Assembly: GCA_023101885.1 (NCBI GenBank)
Contig: JALPQD010000401.1
Coordinates: forward strand, 496,001-560,000
DNA: 64,000 nt
Reading direction: 5' to 3'
Origin: Typhlomys cinereus
Taxonomy: Eukaryota; Chordata; Mammalia; Rodentia; Platacanthomyidae
Both the position numbers and the translations under genes were made by a program. Numbering within the stretch: the first letter of the stretch is position 1; each line of letters opens with the position of its first letter. The notes under the pieces were generated by a model. That model did not search any database, had not been told where the DNA came from, and saw only the letters and a list, made by a program, of their open reading frames with translations. Below are positions 37,565 through 48,925 of this stretch, piece after piece.

Positions 37565-38574
37565 AAGAATGTATTTCGTGGGGGGAGAAATGGAAGTTAT
37601 TTTTCCTCCATGCTATCCCACTGATATACCTATTACCAATGCTCTAGCCAGTGCCTGCACACATGCCATTAAAGGCAACACAGATGAAACTCAGTGGTCT
37701 GTATACAGAAAAAGACATGAAAGTAAAAGGAGGGAAACTGGTAGGGAAGAAGGTTCATAGTAGGAAAAGGAGAGGAGAAGGTATTAGATAATAAGGATGA
37801 AAAAATATAAATTGCATTCATCCAAGAAACTCTAAAGGAATGAAAATAAATAAAAATTATTTTTAAATGTCATTTAATTCTTGATAAAGTTTGGGTTTCA
37901 TGCACAAGTTCATAGTATAGATAGCCTTATTCCTTATAATTCCATAGTAAGACTATACAAAGATATTATCATTCACCAAACTAACAGGAGAATTGGTAAG
38001 AAGAATCTGAACTCTTTAGGAAAATGTTATATATGATATAAAATATATTTTTAAAAATGATTCTTTGGGGCATAATATATTTTATATAAGCCACTCACTG
38101 AGCTAGTCACATCAATAACTAAACACCAGGGTTTAAGATGATGATTAGAATATTTTATAAAGGAGAAAACCCTCACATGGATAATATTAACTTTTACAGT
38201 CTGCTTCAAATCAGAAAGTATGTTTCAATTTTCTCCTGCATATATTCAGTAACATATTAGTTACTCTCAGAAAAAAAAATGTATTCAGCTTTAAAACGTT
38301 AGCTCTTTTACTATGATATCAAAAATCAATGGTAAGTTACAATTCAGTATTTAAGCAAAAAACCTCTTGACACGGGTATGGAACTTACACAATGTAACCC
38401 ATATGACTCATCCTCCCTCATTGCCATGCCCGTGTTTCTAGCGATGACCTAGGCTGGTGAGGTACGGGTGTAGGCTACTGCCCTAACAGCTCTTCCACAG
38501 ATGCCAGATCCCTGTTCTGAGCTACTCATTGTGCCAATATCAGCCCGATCTACAGAGTGACTCAGATGAAAGAT

Positions 38575-39010
38575 GGTGTTGCGGTTTGCCTGCATATTGC
38601 TGGTAAATTCACAACAAAATGGCTTTTGGGAATCAGGGGACTTTATTTTGGCATAAGATTATCTGTTTGCAATTCTTAGTCCAGTTTGGCAGGAAAGCTC
38701 ATACCGACCTCAGGAGCCAAGGGGACTGACCACACCATATTCACTCGAAATTGCTGAGGGAGAGAAAGGCAAACCTTACTTAACAGGCAGCGTGTCTGTC
38801 CACATATGCTGAAGAATGCCAACTTACTGACCAGCTTCCCTCGTCTTATCCACCAAGGCAGGGAATGGTCCCACCCACCATGGTTCGGGTCTTCCCTGGC
38901 ATTCAGATACTCTTCTACAGGTTTGCTTAGGGCTTATCTTCACTATCAGTTCTTCATAGTTGTGCGCAAAGGTCAGCTTGCAATTGTCAAGTTGACACAT
39001 ACCTATCTCC
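38575..39010 (-). mobile_element. Diverged interspersed repeat, family not named
   Basis: Pairs with 31490-31905 and ends GTCAAGTTGACACATACC. Confidence 0.45.
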
Positions 39011-39318
39011 CTCTCACAGATGGCTAGTGAGGATGTCTATCACACTGACAAGTCAGCTCTTGTCAGCCTGACAGGACAGTCACATGATCTCTTATCCAAA
39101 GAGTAGCACCTAGGTGTGTGATTAACTCAAAATAAATGACAAAGGGGCTTTTAGGGGGAGAGCAAAAGGTTGGCCACAGAGTTATTGTTAATTATTGAGT
39201 AATAATTAAAGGTGACAGCTCAAGTGTTATGTGTGGACAGTGACTCTTCTGCATCTTGCATCTTCTCCAGTAGGCATGTGTGACCACAGGTATAAGCTTC
39301 TGCTTTGTTCAAACCCAG

Positions 39319-39586
39319 GTCCTTCATGAAGAAACCACAATTCCAGGAACAGACCTGAAGCTTTCTTATCTCAGCTCCAGAGCCGCGGGGTACAAGTCAG
39401 TTCTCAAGGTCACCATGACCCAGTCAGCTATACCTTTTAACCTCATGAAGGTCCACCTGATGGTGGCCGTGGTCGGCAGGCTCTTCCAAAAGTGGTTTCC
39501 TGCCTCTCCAAACTTGGCCTACACTTTCATCTGGGATAAGACAGATGCATATAATCAGAAGGTCTACGGTCTGTCTGAAGCTGTCG
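39319..39586 (+). CDS. TENM3: Teneurin-3 exon: FN-plug domain
   Basis: 268 bases, phase 0 to phase 1, after TTCAAACCCAG and before GTAAGC. It encodes [20 protein letters not shown] followed by [15 protein letters not shown] and [15 protein letters not shown], ending at GLSEAV. In teneurin structures this is the fibronectin-like 'plug' that seals the bottom of the YD barrel. The S-Y-L-S-S-R-x-x-G-Y-K-S motif and the W-F-x-A-x-P-x-L-x-Y motif are shared among vertebrate teneurins. The split codon is completed as V by the next exon 326 bases on. Confidence 0.95.
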
Positions 39587-39912
39587 GTAAGCTCCATGGT
39601 TATATCCTCTACATTAAAAAAAAAAAGTCATGAAATTAAAAAAAAAGCTGTCATGAAATTAGACGTACATATCTGCACATTCAATCCTCAATCCCTCTTT
39701 TCCCTTCCTCTCTTTCTATTTCTTTCCTCTCTTTTCTCATAAATAAATAAAATTCAAAAATAAGTCAACTGCTTATAAATAATTGGAAATATATTATCAG
39801 AACACACCCACAAGTCATGAAGAAGGCACATTCTTTCTCATTCTTTCACATTTTAATTTTCTCCTGTGTACATGTCAGCTGGGAGGATGAGCTGTGTATG
39901 TTCTGCTTGCAG
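39587..39912 (+). other. TENM3: Intron of 326 bases
   Basis: The shortest intron in the window. A-rich near its 5' end; otherwise nothing recognised. Confidence 0.85.
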
Positions 39913-40056
39913 TGTCGGTTGGCTATGAATATGAGTCATGTTTGGACCTGACTCTGTGGGAAAAGAGGACAGCAGTGCTGCAAGGCTATGAGTTGGATGC
40001 TTCCAACATGGGCGGCTGGACGCTGGATAAACACCATGTCCTGGACGTGCAGAACG
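39913..40056 (+). CDS. TENM3: Teneurin-3 exon: FN-plug, continued
   Basis: 144 bases, phase 1 to phase 1, after TTCTGCTTGCAG and before GTGAGC. It encodes [19 protein letters not shown], then [20 protein letters not shown] and VLDVQN. This is the second half of the plug leading to the NHL propeller; the paralogues share VSVGYEYE and GGW-x-L-x-KHH. It is a symmetric exon, so skipping would keep the frame. NHL sequence starts only in the next exon. Confidence 0.95.
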
Positions 40057-41081
40057 GTGAGCTCTCTCAGCCATGGTTACCCTTGCCCGGCCACCCTCTC
40101 TGGCTGGACCACAGCAGCTCTCCGTCCCATGTACACTGCAGGCTAAGGATTAGCAGAAGAAAACTAATAGAGATGCTTTGAAAACAGTGGAAGCCTGGGG
40201 ACTGCACAGTCCCTCTGCCTGGTTTGAAAACATTCATATGCTCATCCATTGTCACAGTGATGTTTCCCATGAGAATATAAGCAACTGGCTTCCTGTTCTC
40301 TGCCTGAGTTGTATCTTCACAGACTTCTGCAAGGGTGTCTGTGCCACTCCTCGAGTGTGTATCAAAGTGCTTTAGAAAAGTTCACCCCAAAATGGAGGCA
40401 GGGTGATTTTTTTTAAAGTGATAATAAAAAATTTCCATGTGATTTTATCAAAATATTTATAATAGATTCATAGTGCCTGGTAGTCTGTTCTGAGTATCTA
40501 AATTTTTTAACCCAGTTCTGTTTGGCCTGTATTTGAAAAAAATAAATTCTCTTAATTTGGTATACTCAAGTACTTTATGACTTGGCTTGTGAATATTAGA
40601 GGAAATAAAAATGAATACTTTGAGTAAAATAGAAAATGCTTCCTCTGGCAGACTTAATAATGCGCTAAGTCGGTGTTCTCTGAAGAAACACAATTCATTC
40701 ATCACAAGCGGCTTCCGTTCATAAACACTGACGTGGACAGGAAGAGAATTTTGACGGGTTCACTGCGTGTCTGACATTCTGCTCCCATGCATGTCCATAA
40801 CATGTCGGATAACTCAAAGGTGCTTTGTTAAAAAAAAAAAAAAAAGCAGACCCTTAAACCAACCTGCCTGAACCTCCTATCTGAAACCTTTCTGCTGGGG
40901 ATTCTCTACTCTTCTTTCACAGAGAGCCAGAGGACATTTTTCATGTTAGCTAAGTAATATCCCATCTGACTCTCTAGGAGGTTTTGAGAGTTCAGAATGT
41001 TGAATAGAGGATCCAAAACAATGAAATCTCTGTAGTTTTTGTCCATTTTTTCAAAATAAGGGTTCTTTGCTATACATTTAA

Positions 41082-41125
<44 letters not shown>

Positions 41126-41126
41126 A
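41082..41126 (+). repeat. (GT)n microsatellite
   Basis: About 21 GT units followed by a short alternating CG/CA stretch. Confidence 0.95.
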
Positions 41127-41439
41127 TACGCGCGCACACACACGCCCAAAGCAACTTCTTAATTTTCCAAATATAATCATTCTAAACTATTTCCCAAATC
41201 AGTGCTTGAAAGTTCTGGTGCTTTACTATTAGGAGATAATGGATAGTAATGAACCAATCAGTCATAGGGGAAGAGGACAAAACAGAAACACCTTCAACCC
41301 TTTAGTGTTTCACCATAATCGTAAGCTCTCCTGTCCCAGATGTATCCTGACCATGAGACTGTAGTTCAGTTTGCATCCAGAAGGTTGGGAACAGAGACTG
41401 GTCAAGTGCTATGTGTGGCACATACATTAGAAATGTGGG

Positions 41440-41665
41440 GATGTGATAGGTTGGTAGAGTGTTCACCAAGCACGCAAGAAGTCCTGAGTTCAGTCCCCAG
41501 CACCCTCCCTGTAAACCAGGCATGGTGATACATGCCTGTAATCTCAGCACTTGGAAGGAGATGCAGGTAGAAAGATCAGAAATTCAACATCATCCTTGAA
41601 GATATAGTGAGTCTGAAGCTAGTTTGGGATGTGTGAGATCCTGGCTCTGAAGAATATAAAAAGGG
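41440..41665 (+). mobile_element. B4-type SINE (ID plus B1 parts)
   Basis: An ID-like part (GTAGAGTGTTCACCAAGCA, GTTCAGTCCCCAGCACC) precedes a B1-like part (CATGCCTGTAATCTCAGCAC), the B4 order. Confidence 0.65.
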
Positions 41666-43757
41666 GGGAGAGAAAGTGTGGGACTCCCACCCAGACAGTA
41701 CTCCATCTGTTATCTCAGAGCTTCCCGTGAATCATCAGTGTTGTCTGAAGCAGTGGTAGCTTCAATCTGTTATGTGACTTACACAAAGCCGAATTGTGGT
41801 CTTTCAAAATGCAAAGCCATGTGCCAACCATGCTCTTGCTGCTCCCGATTAAATTATTTAAAATTATATTTCACACAGTTTGCACATGATTCCATATTCC
41901 CTCAGAAGTCCTTCACAAACAAAACTGGAAGAAAGCTGCTGTAGGTGTGTTCTGGTTATGATGAGAACATAGGGAAGATTTCAGAGCCAATTAACTACAG
42001 GAACTCACCCAAGGGACCGTAAAGCAATAGGAAGAGTACAAACAGATAACTTCAGTAGGGTTTCTATAAATTCATCCCTACTGGGATACTTGGTAATATT
42101 ACATCTAGTAATTTCAGAGACATATAGATGTTCTGTGTACATGTGTATATAACATAAATATGTAGAGACACCCACAGAGAGACACATTTATTCTAAACCA
42201 CAATAATATGTAGATGGTTTTATTAAAATATTGGGTCATGTATAAAAGCTAAGCTGCCCAAAATTCTGTCTTTCCAAAAAAAAATCATGTTATAAAATAT
42301 GCTATTTGAAAATGTAAGGTAAGCTATGTCCCATGGCTAGCTGATTGTGATTTCAAATTTTATCCAGGAGCAGTCTGACAAGTAGTGGCTTTCCAAAGTG
42401 ACACATGTCTAATTGAATAAGCAAAGTGATTTGTGACCGTGACAAGGTGGATGAGCTACCGAAACACATTACCAAAGAAGAGGAAGCAAAAATGTAGATG
42501 GTGACAGGTGTTTGCGCAGGCACCCTGAAACAGGGAAATAAATATTCTAATGCTCATCACTCTATTTTGTCAGAGAATGAAGGGCCAATCGTTCGCAGTA
42601 ATGACTGAATGAATCAGGTATGGCCGTGCAGTAGGCTGACTTGCACAGTTCTCCTGATGAAAATTACAGAACTGACTCTTCTAGAAAATCATACTTCCAT
42701 AATTGTCAGAATGTAATCACAGAAAGGAGAATCTTAGGCATCATTAATGTATTCTTTGCATATTCAAAGCCAAAAGCATCCCCTCTCTTGTAATGATCTA
42801 GCCTTATTTAAATTATTTTTACCTTAAATTTGAATAAGCCTGTTTTATCTTTCCTGATTTCTTTATGTAAATTTTCTATGATTATTGCATCATCCAAATA
42901 GCAAAGCATAAAAAAAAAGTAATCACAAAATACACCTAAGATGTTCTGAGCTATCAGGAAGATGTAATTATTCTCATCACTTGTTCACTTTTAAATTATC
43001 CCAAAATGGAAGAAAAACATGTCCTGAAGTTTTCTGCTTGTGCCTTCTTGAGATTATTCTTTTAACGGTGTATCTACTCAGAAATACAGTTATTAGGTCT
43101 TGAACACTGCTTCAAGACATAGAACATCCAATAAATAAAGTCAAGGTACAGGTGGTTTATAAGATAATGACGCATTACAAAGTATCATCGAGCATACATA
43201 GAATAGGAGCAGTTAACCAGCCAGGGTTTATCAATTGAATTAAAACCTTAACTCAGATCTGTTTTCTTACTTTGAAAATATTCTATATTTTCTGCAATTT
43301 TTTTCTCACCAGAGACAATAAAGGAGCAGACTGGCATTTTGTCTCTGTGAAATTATTGACACTTACAAGCCTTAAAACATGATTTGCTTTGAAGGATAAA
43401 TTGGTCTTCCACTATAGATTCAGTGTCTGACATGTTAAATAATTTTGTGTATATACATCCTTTCCATCAGATGAGCATGCAAGCAAAAATTCTTCTTTGA
43501 CAGTACGGTAGAGTTCAAATAGGCCTCTTTGTAGGCTAAGCATGTAATTCAAGCATGTGCATACCATATGGAAACCTGTAAATATTTTCTAATTCTGTTT
43601 TCCATAAAGTATTTTTTAGCTTTTTTTTAAACTCATGATAAATTCATAAGAACTTTTCATTCTCAAATTACATTTTTATTAATCAGGTTAATGTATAATA
43701 TTTACAGCATTGATTAACAATTAGGCAAACTTGCTATTCCCTGAAGAGCATTGCATA

Positions 43758-43940
43758 AAGCATGGTTCTCAAACTTGGTTGCATGTTAAGATTACCTGGA
43801 GAGCTTTTAAAAATTCGAATGCTACAGCTGCACCCAGTCCAATTAAATAAGAATCCCTTGGGGTGAGAATCAGGCATCAGTATTTTTTACTACTCCCCAG
43901 GCATCCAACGTGGAGCCAGGATTCAGAATCACTGATGTTG
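43758..43940 (+). mobile_element. MER5A (hAT-Charlie) DNA transposon fossil
   Basis: The ends GGTTCTCAAACTTGG and AGGATTCAGAATCACTG are near inverted repeats, and the inside (AGATTACCTGGAGAGCTTTT, AATTAAATAAGAATC, GCATCAGTATTTTTTA) matches MER5A in order. It is non-autonomous and long dead. Confidence 0.8.
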
Positions 43941-44212
43941 AGAATTTGGATTTTTAATTCCTCTTGTCATCCCTTTGTTCCTTTCACCAACCTTTCAATT
44001 CATAACAGACAGCATTTTTTCATATATCCTACACACTTTATTGTCTAATAATTTACACTAGGTCATGAAATAGAATTTTTGCCAAAAACTTGAAATAACA
44101 ACTTCCCAAGTCTAAATATTAAAGTCACTGAATGGTAGTTGGATGTGTAGTGAATGTTTCTTGAAATGAGCAAACTCGAAATCATAAGATAAGCACACTT
44201 ATTTTCTTTCAG

Positions 44213-44462
44213 GTATACTGTACAAGGGAAATGGAGAAAATCAATTCATTTCCCAGCAGCCTCCAGTGGTCAGCAGCATCATGGGCAATGGGAGGAGGCG
44301 CAGTATTTCATGCCCAAGTTGCAATGGTCAAGCTGATGGCAACAAACTCTTAGCCCCTGTCGCACTGGCTTGTGGGATTGACGGCAGTCTGTATGTAGGG
44401 GATTTCAACTATGTTCGCCGGATATTCCCTTCCGGAAATGTAACCAGTGTTTTAGAACTCAG
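44213..44462 (+). CDS. TENM3: Teneurin-3 exon: first NHL propeller blade
   Basis: 250 bases, phase 1 to phase 2, after TTTTCTTTCAG and before GTATGT. It encodes [18 protein letters not shown], the basic stretch [15 protein letters not shown] and then the first NHL repeat: [36 protein letters not shown]. The P-x-x-(L/V)A-x-x-x-D-G-x-(L/I)YV-x-D-x-x-N-x-x-(V/I)R pattern is the NHL signature. RRRS resembles a basophilic kinase or dibasic cleavage motif, but it lies in a folded extracellular region. NVT is a possible N-glycosylation site. The codon AG is completed either by microexon B (R) or directly by the 54505 exon (S). Confidence 0.96.
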
Positions 44463-44987
44463 GTATGTCTCTCCTTAATTTGTGACTTTAGTCAGAGTGA
44501 AACGTACCTTTAAAACTAACGTCAAATGTGGTATCTGATTTATTTATTTCCATCTACCTTTACAATGTTTAAAACTCTCCATACAAAGAAGTCAGTTCGT
44601 AATTAAAGACAGAAGATGATGTGAAGCCATGAAATAATTGCATTATGCTATCAGGATGTGATAGTGAATGAACTAAGCCTATGACTATATGCGAGAATAT
44701 CAGATGTTTAAATCGGGCCACCCTGTTCATTAGCCATAATGCCAAAAATGAAAGGAGCAGGTTGTTTTCTTGCTTTGTTTTAAGTTTTATGAGCAAAATC
44801 AACTTATTCTGTCAGTTATTTGATAGGACTTCGCATACAAAATTCATCACCAGTGTTGTTTCTGCTTAAATTGCAATTTTTCTGCATAGCTAATGTATTT
44901 ATCTCAGTATTTACTTCATTACATGTAGATGCCTTCACTAACTGTGCTTTTTCTCTTGCCTTTTTTTTTTAATCTGCTTCCACCAAG
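44463..44987 (+). other. TENM3: Intron before microexon B
   Basis: 525-base GT-AG intron with no interspersed repeat. Its 3' end carries the regulatory signals described separately. Confidence 0.85.
44945..44987 (+). promoter_or_regulatory. TENM3: 3' splice site of microexon B with UGC motifs
   Basis: The order is TGCTTTTTCTCTTGCC, a ten-T run, AATCTGCTTCCACCAAG. Three UGC triplets occur (44945, 44957, 44975), and the last lies between the polypyrimidine tract and the AG. A UGC in that slot is the known recognition feature of SRRM4 (nSR100), which drives inclusion of neural microexons. Use of the motif here is inferred. Confidence 0.5.
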
Positions 44988-45008
44988 AAATAAAGATTTT
45001 AGACATAG
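44988..45008 (+). CDS. TENM3: Teneurin-3 microexon at splice site B (7 residues)
   Basis: A 21-base block between CCACCAAG and GTAAGC, phase 2 to phase 2. Included, it turns the junction into LRNKDFRHSSNP; skipped, the same junction reads LSSNP, so the frame is kept both ways. NKDFRHS is the known optional seven-residue insert between the first and second NHL blades of teneurins (site B), which alters homophilic adhesion and compact-dimer contacts. The donor is strong (GTAAGC). The surrounding introns of 525 and 9,496 bases give the usual setting of a neural microexon. Confidence 0.93.
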
Positions 45009-45434
45009 GTAAGCACCTTGCCTAAAGGTTATTGTATATTTTCAAACTTCCTTCTTACATTTCAATATACATCTCTATAGTTTTTTTAATATCATTGTCA
45101 TTAGAGAGGCAATTGAGAATCACAGAACAGCTCAGGAATTAAAACTGCTTTACTGAACTAATATATGATTTATTGCAAAATCTGGGATATGATATGGTTT
45201 GTAAATTTTGCTACAAAAACTGTAATGTTTAGTTACTAACTTATAGCACCTAAGTCATGGAATACCCAACAAAACAAACCACAGCTGGAGAATTTAAGGA
45301 GACCTGTATCATTTGACCTTTACCCAAAGAAGATGTGTTATTGGGCATGAAGCTTACTTTATTTGGTAGACAGTCTAAGGAAAAGAATGGAAAAAATATT
45401 TTTTTTACTTTGGTAAATTTTTGAAAAATATATG

Positions 45435-45728
45435 ATGGGCTGGAGAGATGGTTCAGGGATTAAAGCATTTGTCCCATATGCAAAAGAACCTGAGTTCAGA
45501 TCCCAGATCCCATGTAAAAATGCCAGGTAGAAATCTAAGAGGCCTTCACTTCAGAACCTTCCCAGGCAGAACCTGGGAAATCCCAGAACAAAGCAATTAG
45601 GCAGTAGAGCAATTCAGGATGATTAACGATGTCACCCTTGGGCCTCCATAGGCACACACTCAAGTGCACACTTCTACATACGTGTCACCCACATGTGCAT
45701 GTGTACACACACCTACACACGCAAAAAA
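45435..45728 (+). mobile_element. Older DIP-like SINE
   Basis: Head GGGCTGGAGAGATGGTTCAG, B-box-like GAGTTCAGATCCC and the older-type body ending in CA-rich sequence. It lies about 430 bases after microexon B. Confidence 0.75.
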
Positions 45729-46564
45729 ATGCATATGATCAACATATTACTAGGGCCCCTCACTGGCTTAGAAGGGATCTATGATCCATTAATATTCCAT
45801 ACATTTATCTCTGCCTATGATTTTTATTTTCCTACATTGGAAGAGTTGACTAGAATGAAAAACTGTGATTTTCATTGTCCTTATGGAGAAAAGGCTTTCT
45901 TGAAAGCTGACGGTTAAAACGAACTGAATATCCCATAGCTCGAGCATTTTCAGACCCTATTTCGATGGGCACTTGGCTAGAAAGAGTAAAAGTTTAGAGT
46001 AAAAGTTTCTGTTGATATTTCTAACTGAAAGATCTGCAGAGCAGCAAAAAGAACAAAATGGAAAGGCCACACCGTATTGTAAAGTTAGCAAAAAGCAAGA
46101 AAGCTTGGTCCTGTGAGATCTAGTTGGGCCATTAAAGTATCTAATGGTCTGATATCATATTTGAAAGTCAGTGATAGTTTATGGCAGACATTAAATTGAC
46201 ATAACCCACTGAAACTGTCACATGGAGAGTGACAGCAGAGAGGCCTGCTGACAGACGTGTGACTGTTGTTTGTGAAGTGACCAGGCACCTTTTCCTGAGA
46301 TTCACTATTGCTCATATTTCTTCAGCTAAGGGTCCAGTCACGTGCTAAGATTAAAACTAAATCTCCCCAGAATGCTGAGAAAGTAGTTAGGAACCATATT
46401 AGAATGTCAAAATTTTTCTGGCCTTGCTTTCTCTGTACCTATGAAGAAAAGAGGAAAAACAAACAGGTATGCATACCTCCTTGTGTGGAAATGCTCATAC
46501 AGTGCAGAGCAGACTACCAAAGCAACTACCTTTGAACAAGTTGCCCTATGAAATGCAGGGCATA

Positions 46565-46725
46565 TTATACCGGATGTTGTTATAGATCCACACAACAATC
46601 CTTCAGGTTACAAATGAGGCAATGGAGGCGGGAAGACAGTACCCAAGATATACAGCTAAGAAATGTGGGGCAGAGACTTGGACCACATTAGGAGAGATGT
46701 TCTTTCTACTGTACCACATCATCTG
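46565..46725 (+). mobile_element. MIR SINE fossil
   Basis: ACAACAATCCTTCAGGTTAC, AATGAGGCAATGGAGGC and TACAGCTAAGAAATG follow the MIR core in order. An ancient mammalian repeat. Confidence 0.65.
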
Positions 46726-47224
46726 TTTTGATACGTCTCTGAGGCTAGGTTTCTGCAGGGAGATTTGCTAAGAATGCTAAAATTTATTTCACATTCAGTT
46801 TAGAAGATACTTAGCACTAGAATCTCCTTTGCTAGGAAACAAAACCTCAAAGTATAGAGCTACATTATGAGGTACAATACTTTATAGTACAATGTCATGA
46901 TGTACTAACTCATGGTATTTGTCAGGGACACTTACTACAATTCTTCTTTCCTGACCCTCTGTTGACTTTTTCTTCTGTGTGTCATTCTTGACCACAGTTG
47001 GGCTTCTGCACTTTCTTTAAGTACCAGGCATGCATGACACACTGTTTGGCTTTTATAGTGCTAGTCATCTGTGTTCGAGCTAGCAAAGCTAACTATTACT
47101 CAACATATGCCAGATATTTTGACAAATGATAATACAAGACAAGGCTCCCAGAAATTCATATATATTAGGCAAACTGGGATGATACATATGATGAACTAAA
47201 TGACATTACCCTTGTTTTACATTT

Positions 47225-47370
47225 ATGTCTTATGTTCACACATGTGCATATGTACAAGTCAGAGGACAATTTATAGGTGTTGGTTTTCTCTTTCTACCAT
47301 GTAGGTTCTGAAACTCAAACTCAAATCATCAATCACCTTTACCTATTCAGCAATATTGACAGACCAATAT
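47225..47370 (-). mobile_element. B3-like SINE, antisense
   Basis: AAGTCAGAGGACAATTTATAGG and TCTACCATGTAGGTTCTGAAAC, each cut here to its core, match the reversed B3 body. Confidence 0.55.
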
Positions 47371-48214
47371 TAATGTAGATGGTTATATCATAAGGATAGC
47401 ACTTTGGAGGATGAGGCTTCTGAGAGATGGGGGGGATGGAAAAGCAAGTTTCCTCAAAGGGTTGATATTTTGATCTAGGCTCCCAAATTAAGTGTGATTG
47501 AGCAGAACAGCAAGAATAAAGTAGGACATTGATGGAAGGGAAAAAAATTATTTAATGCTAGATAAAAATGCTGGAGTTTAAGTGAGATTGGCAGGGTGTT
47601 CGACAGTAATCGCCCCGGCAGAATGAAACAGGGTATTCATGTGGGTGATTTAGAGAGGTACCAAGTGAGGCTCATTAGACAGAGTCAGGTAGCTTTAGAC
47701 ATTGAACACCCTAAAGAATTACCCATCCTTGCTGTTAGATATGAGACAAGGGGGACCACTTTAGTATCATGAACAAGTAGAGCACTCCAAGTGAAGTTTT
47801 ACAAAAACTAATAGGGTGTCAGTATTTGGATGGCATGAAGATCATTTACAAGGCTAATTCACTAGACACTCAGCTGTGGTACCTGAAATGAGAGGCTTAG
47901 CAAGGAAGGAAATCAACCAATCACACGAAGGAAGCATGACGGGGAGAGACTATGTGTGCTGGGTGATTGGAAGGTGGCAGGCTGGCCTGATGGCACAACG
48001 AGTCTAAGGCCAGCCTGGCACCATAATGAGTAGACAAAGAAATGAAAAGAAGGGCAAAGATGAAGAAAATATGCAAAATTTTTGAGCCTCATTCATCAAA
48101 CAAGTGAAAGTGCCATTGATAAAAACTGTTCTGCTTGCATAATAATCTACATGGTTCTAATAAAACCAGCATCTTTAAATTCACTGAGACATCGTCATAG
48201 CTTGAAAAGATTGA

Positions 48215-48392
48215 AATTGTGACTAGTGAGTGCCATGGGCCTTATAATCCTAGCTACTCAGAAGGTTGAGGCAGGAAATCATAAGTTCAAGGGCAGCCTG
48301 GGCAACTTAGTGAAACCAGCTCTTGTATAGAAGAATGAAAAAAAAAAAAAAAAAAGAACTTAGCATGTAGCTCAGCAGTGGAGTACTACAGA
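48215..48392 (+). mobile_element. B1-dID composite SINE
   Basis: A B1-type part (ATAATCCTAGCTACTCAGAA) with an A run, then an ID-type part (GCATGTAGCTCAGCAGTGG). Its end leads straight into the GGAA block. Confidence 0.65.
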
Positions 48393-48510
48393 GGAAGGAA
48401 GGAAGGAAGGAAGGAAGGAAGGAAGGAAGGAAGGAAGGAAGGAAGGAAGGAAGGAAGGAAGGAAGGAAGGAAGGAAGGAAGGAAGGAAGGAAGGAAGGAA
48501 GGAAGGAAGG
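48393..48510 (+). repeat. Pure (GGAA)n array
   Basis: About 29 uninterrupted GGAA units grown from the end of a B1-dID element. Confidence 0.95.
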
Positions 48511-48639
48511 AAATTATGTTAGGTATTTCCTCCTGTATGTTGGGTATAGTCATCTTGTTATTGTTTTTGTTTTGTTTTCCGTGTATGTGTGTGGAATGTA
48601 CACACATCTTTTGCACATGAGTGGACATCCTATGTGCAT

Positions 48640-48925
48640 GTGTATGTACACAAGTGCATTGAGTGTGTGTGCCTGTGGAGGTCTAAGGGTGGGATCAGGA
48701 CTCATCCTCATTTGCTCTTCTACCTTGTTGCTTTGAGGCTGGGTCTCTCGTTAAACTTAGAGCACCACCAGGGCTGGCCTGGGTGGCCAGCTTGCTCTGG
48801 GAATTCCCAGGCTCCACCTGGCCAGAACACCAAGATATTTTTATGTAGGATCTCCAGATCTGAACTCAGCTCCTTTTGCTTGTGAGACAAAGGCTTTAAC
48901 TTCTGGGTCATCTCCTCAGCCTTTT
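48640..48925 (-). mobile_element. Older DIP-like SINE, antisense
   Basis: On the reverse strand, GGCTGAGGAGATGACCCAGA starts the element and the usual body follows. This is the only clearly antisense member of the family in the window. Confidence 0.65.

Larger units (their letters stand above)
32241..39318 (+). other. TENM3: 7.1-kb TENM3 intron
   Basis: GT-AG intron. Contains SINEs at 32882, 33297, 33580, 36550 and 37266, two sense L1 3' ends (34235-34715 and 35894-36466), a 28-base tandem duplication (33976-34027) and a diverged interspersed repeat (about 38575-39010). 34730-35870 and 37770-38440 show nothing recognised. Confidence 0.85.
40057..44212 (+). other. TENM3: 4.2-kb TENM3 intron
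   Basis: GT-AG intron. Contains a GT microsatellite (41082-41126), a B4-type SINE (41440-41665) and a MER5A DNA-transposon fossil (43758-43940). 40060-41080 and 41950-43750 are AT-rich with no recognised repeat or gene. Confidence 0.85.

Noticed and set aside
48378..48620. Regular tetramer array resembling a short-repeat array
   Set aside because: It is a simple GGAA microsatellite without spacers, so not CRISPR-like; the host is a mammal.
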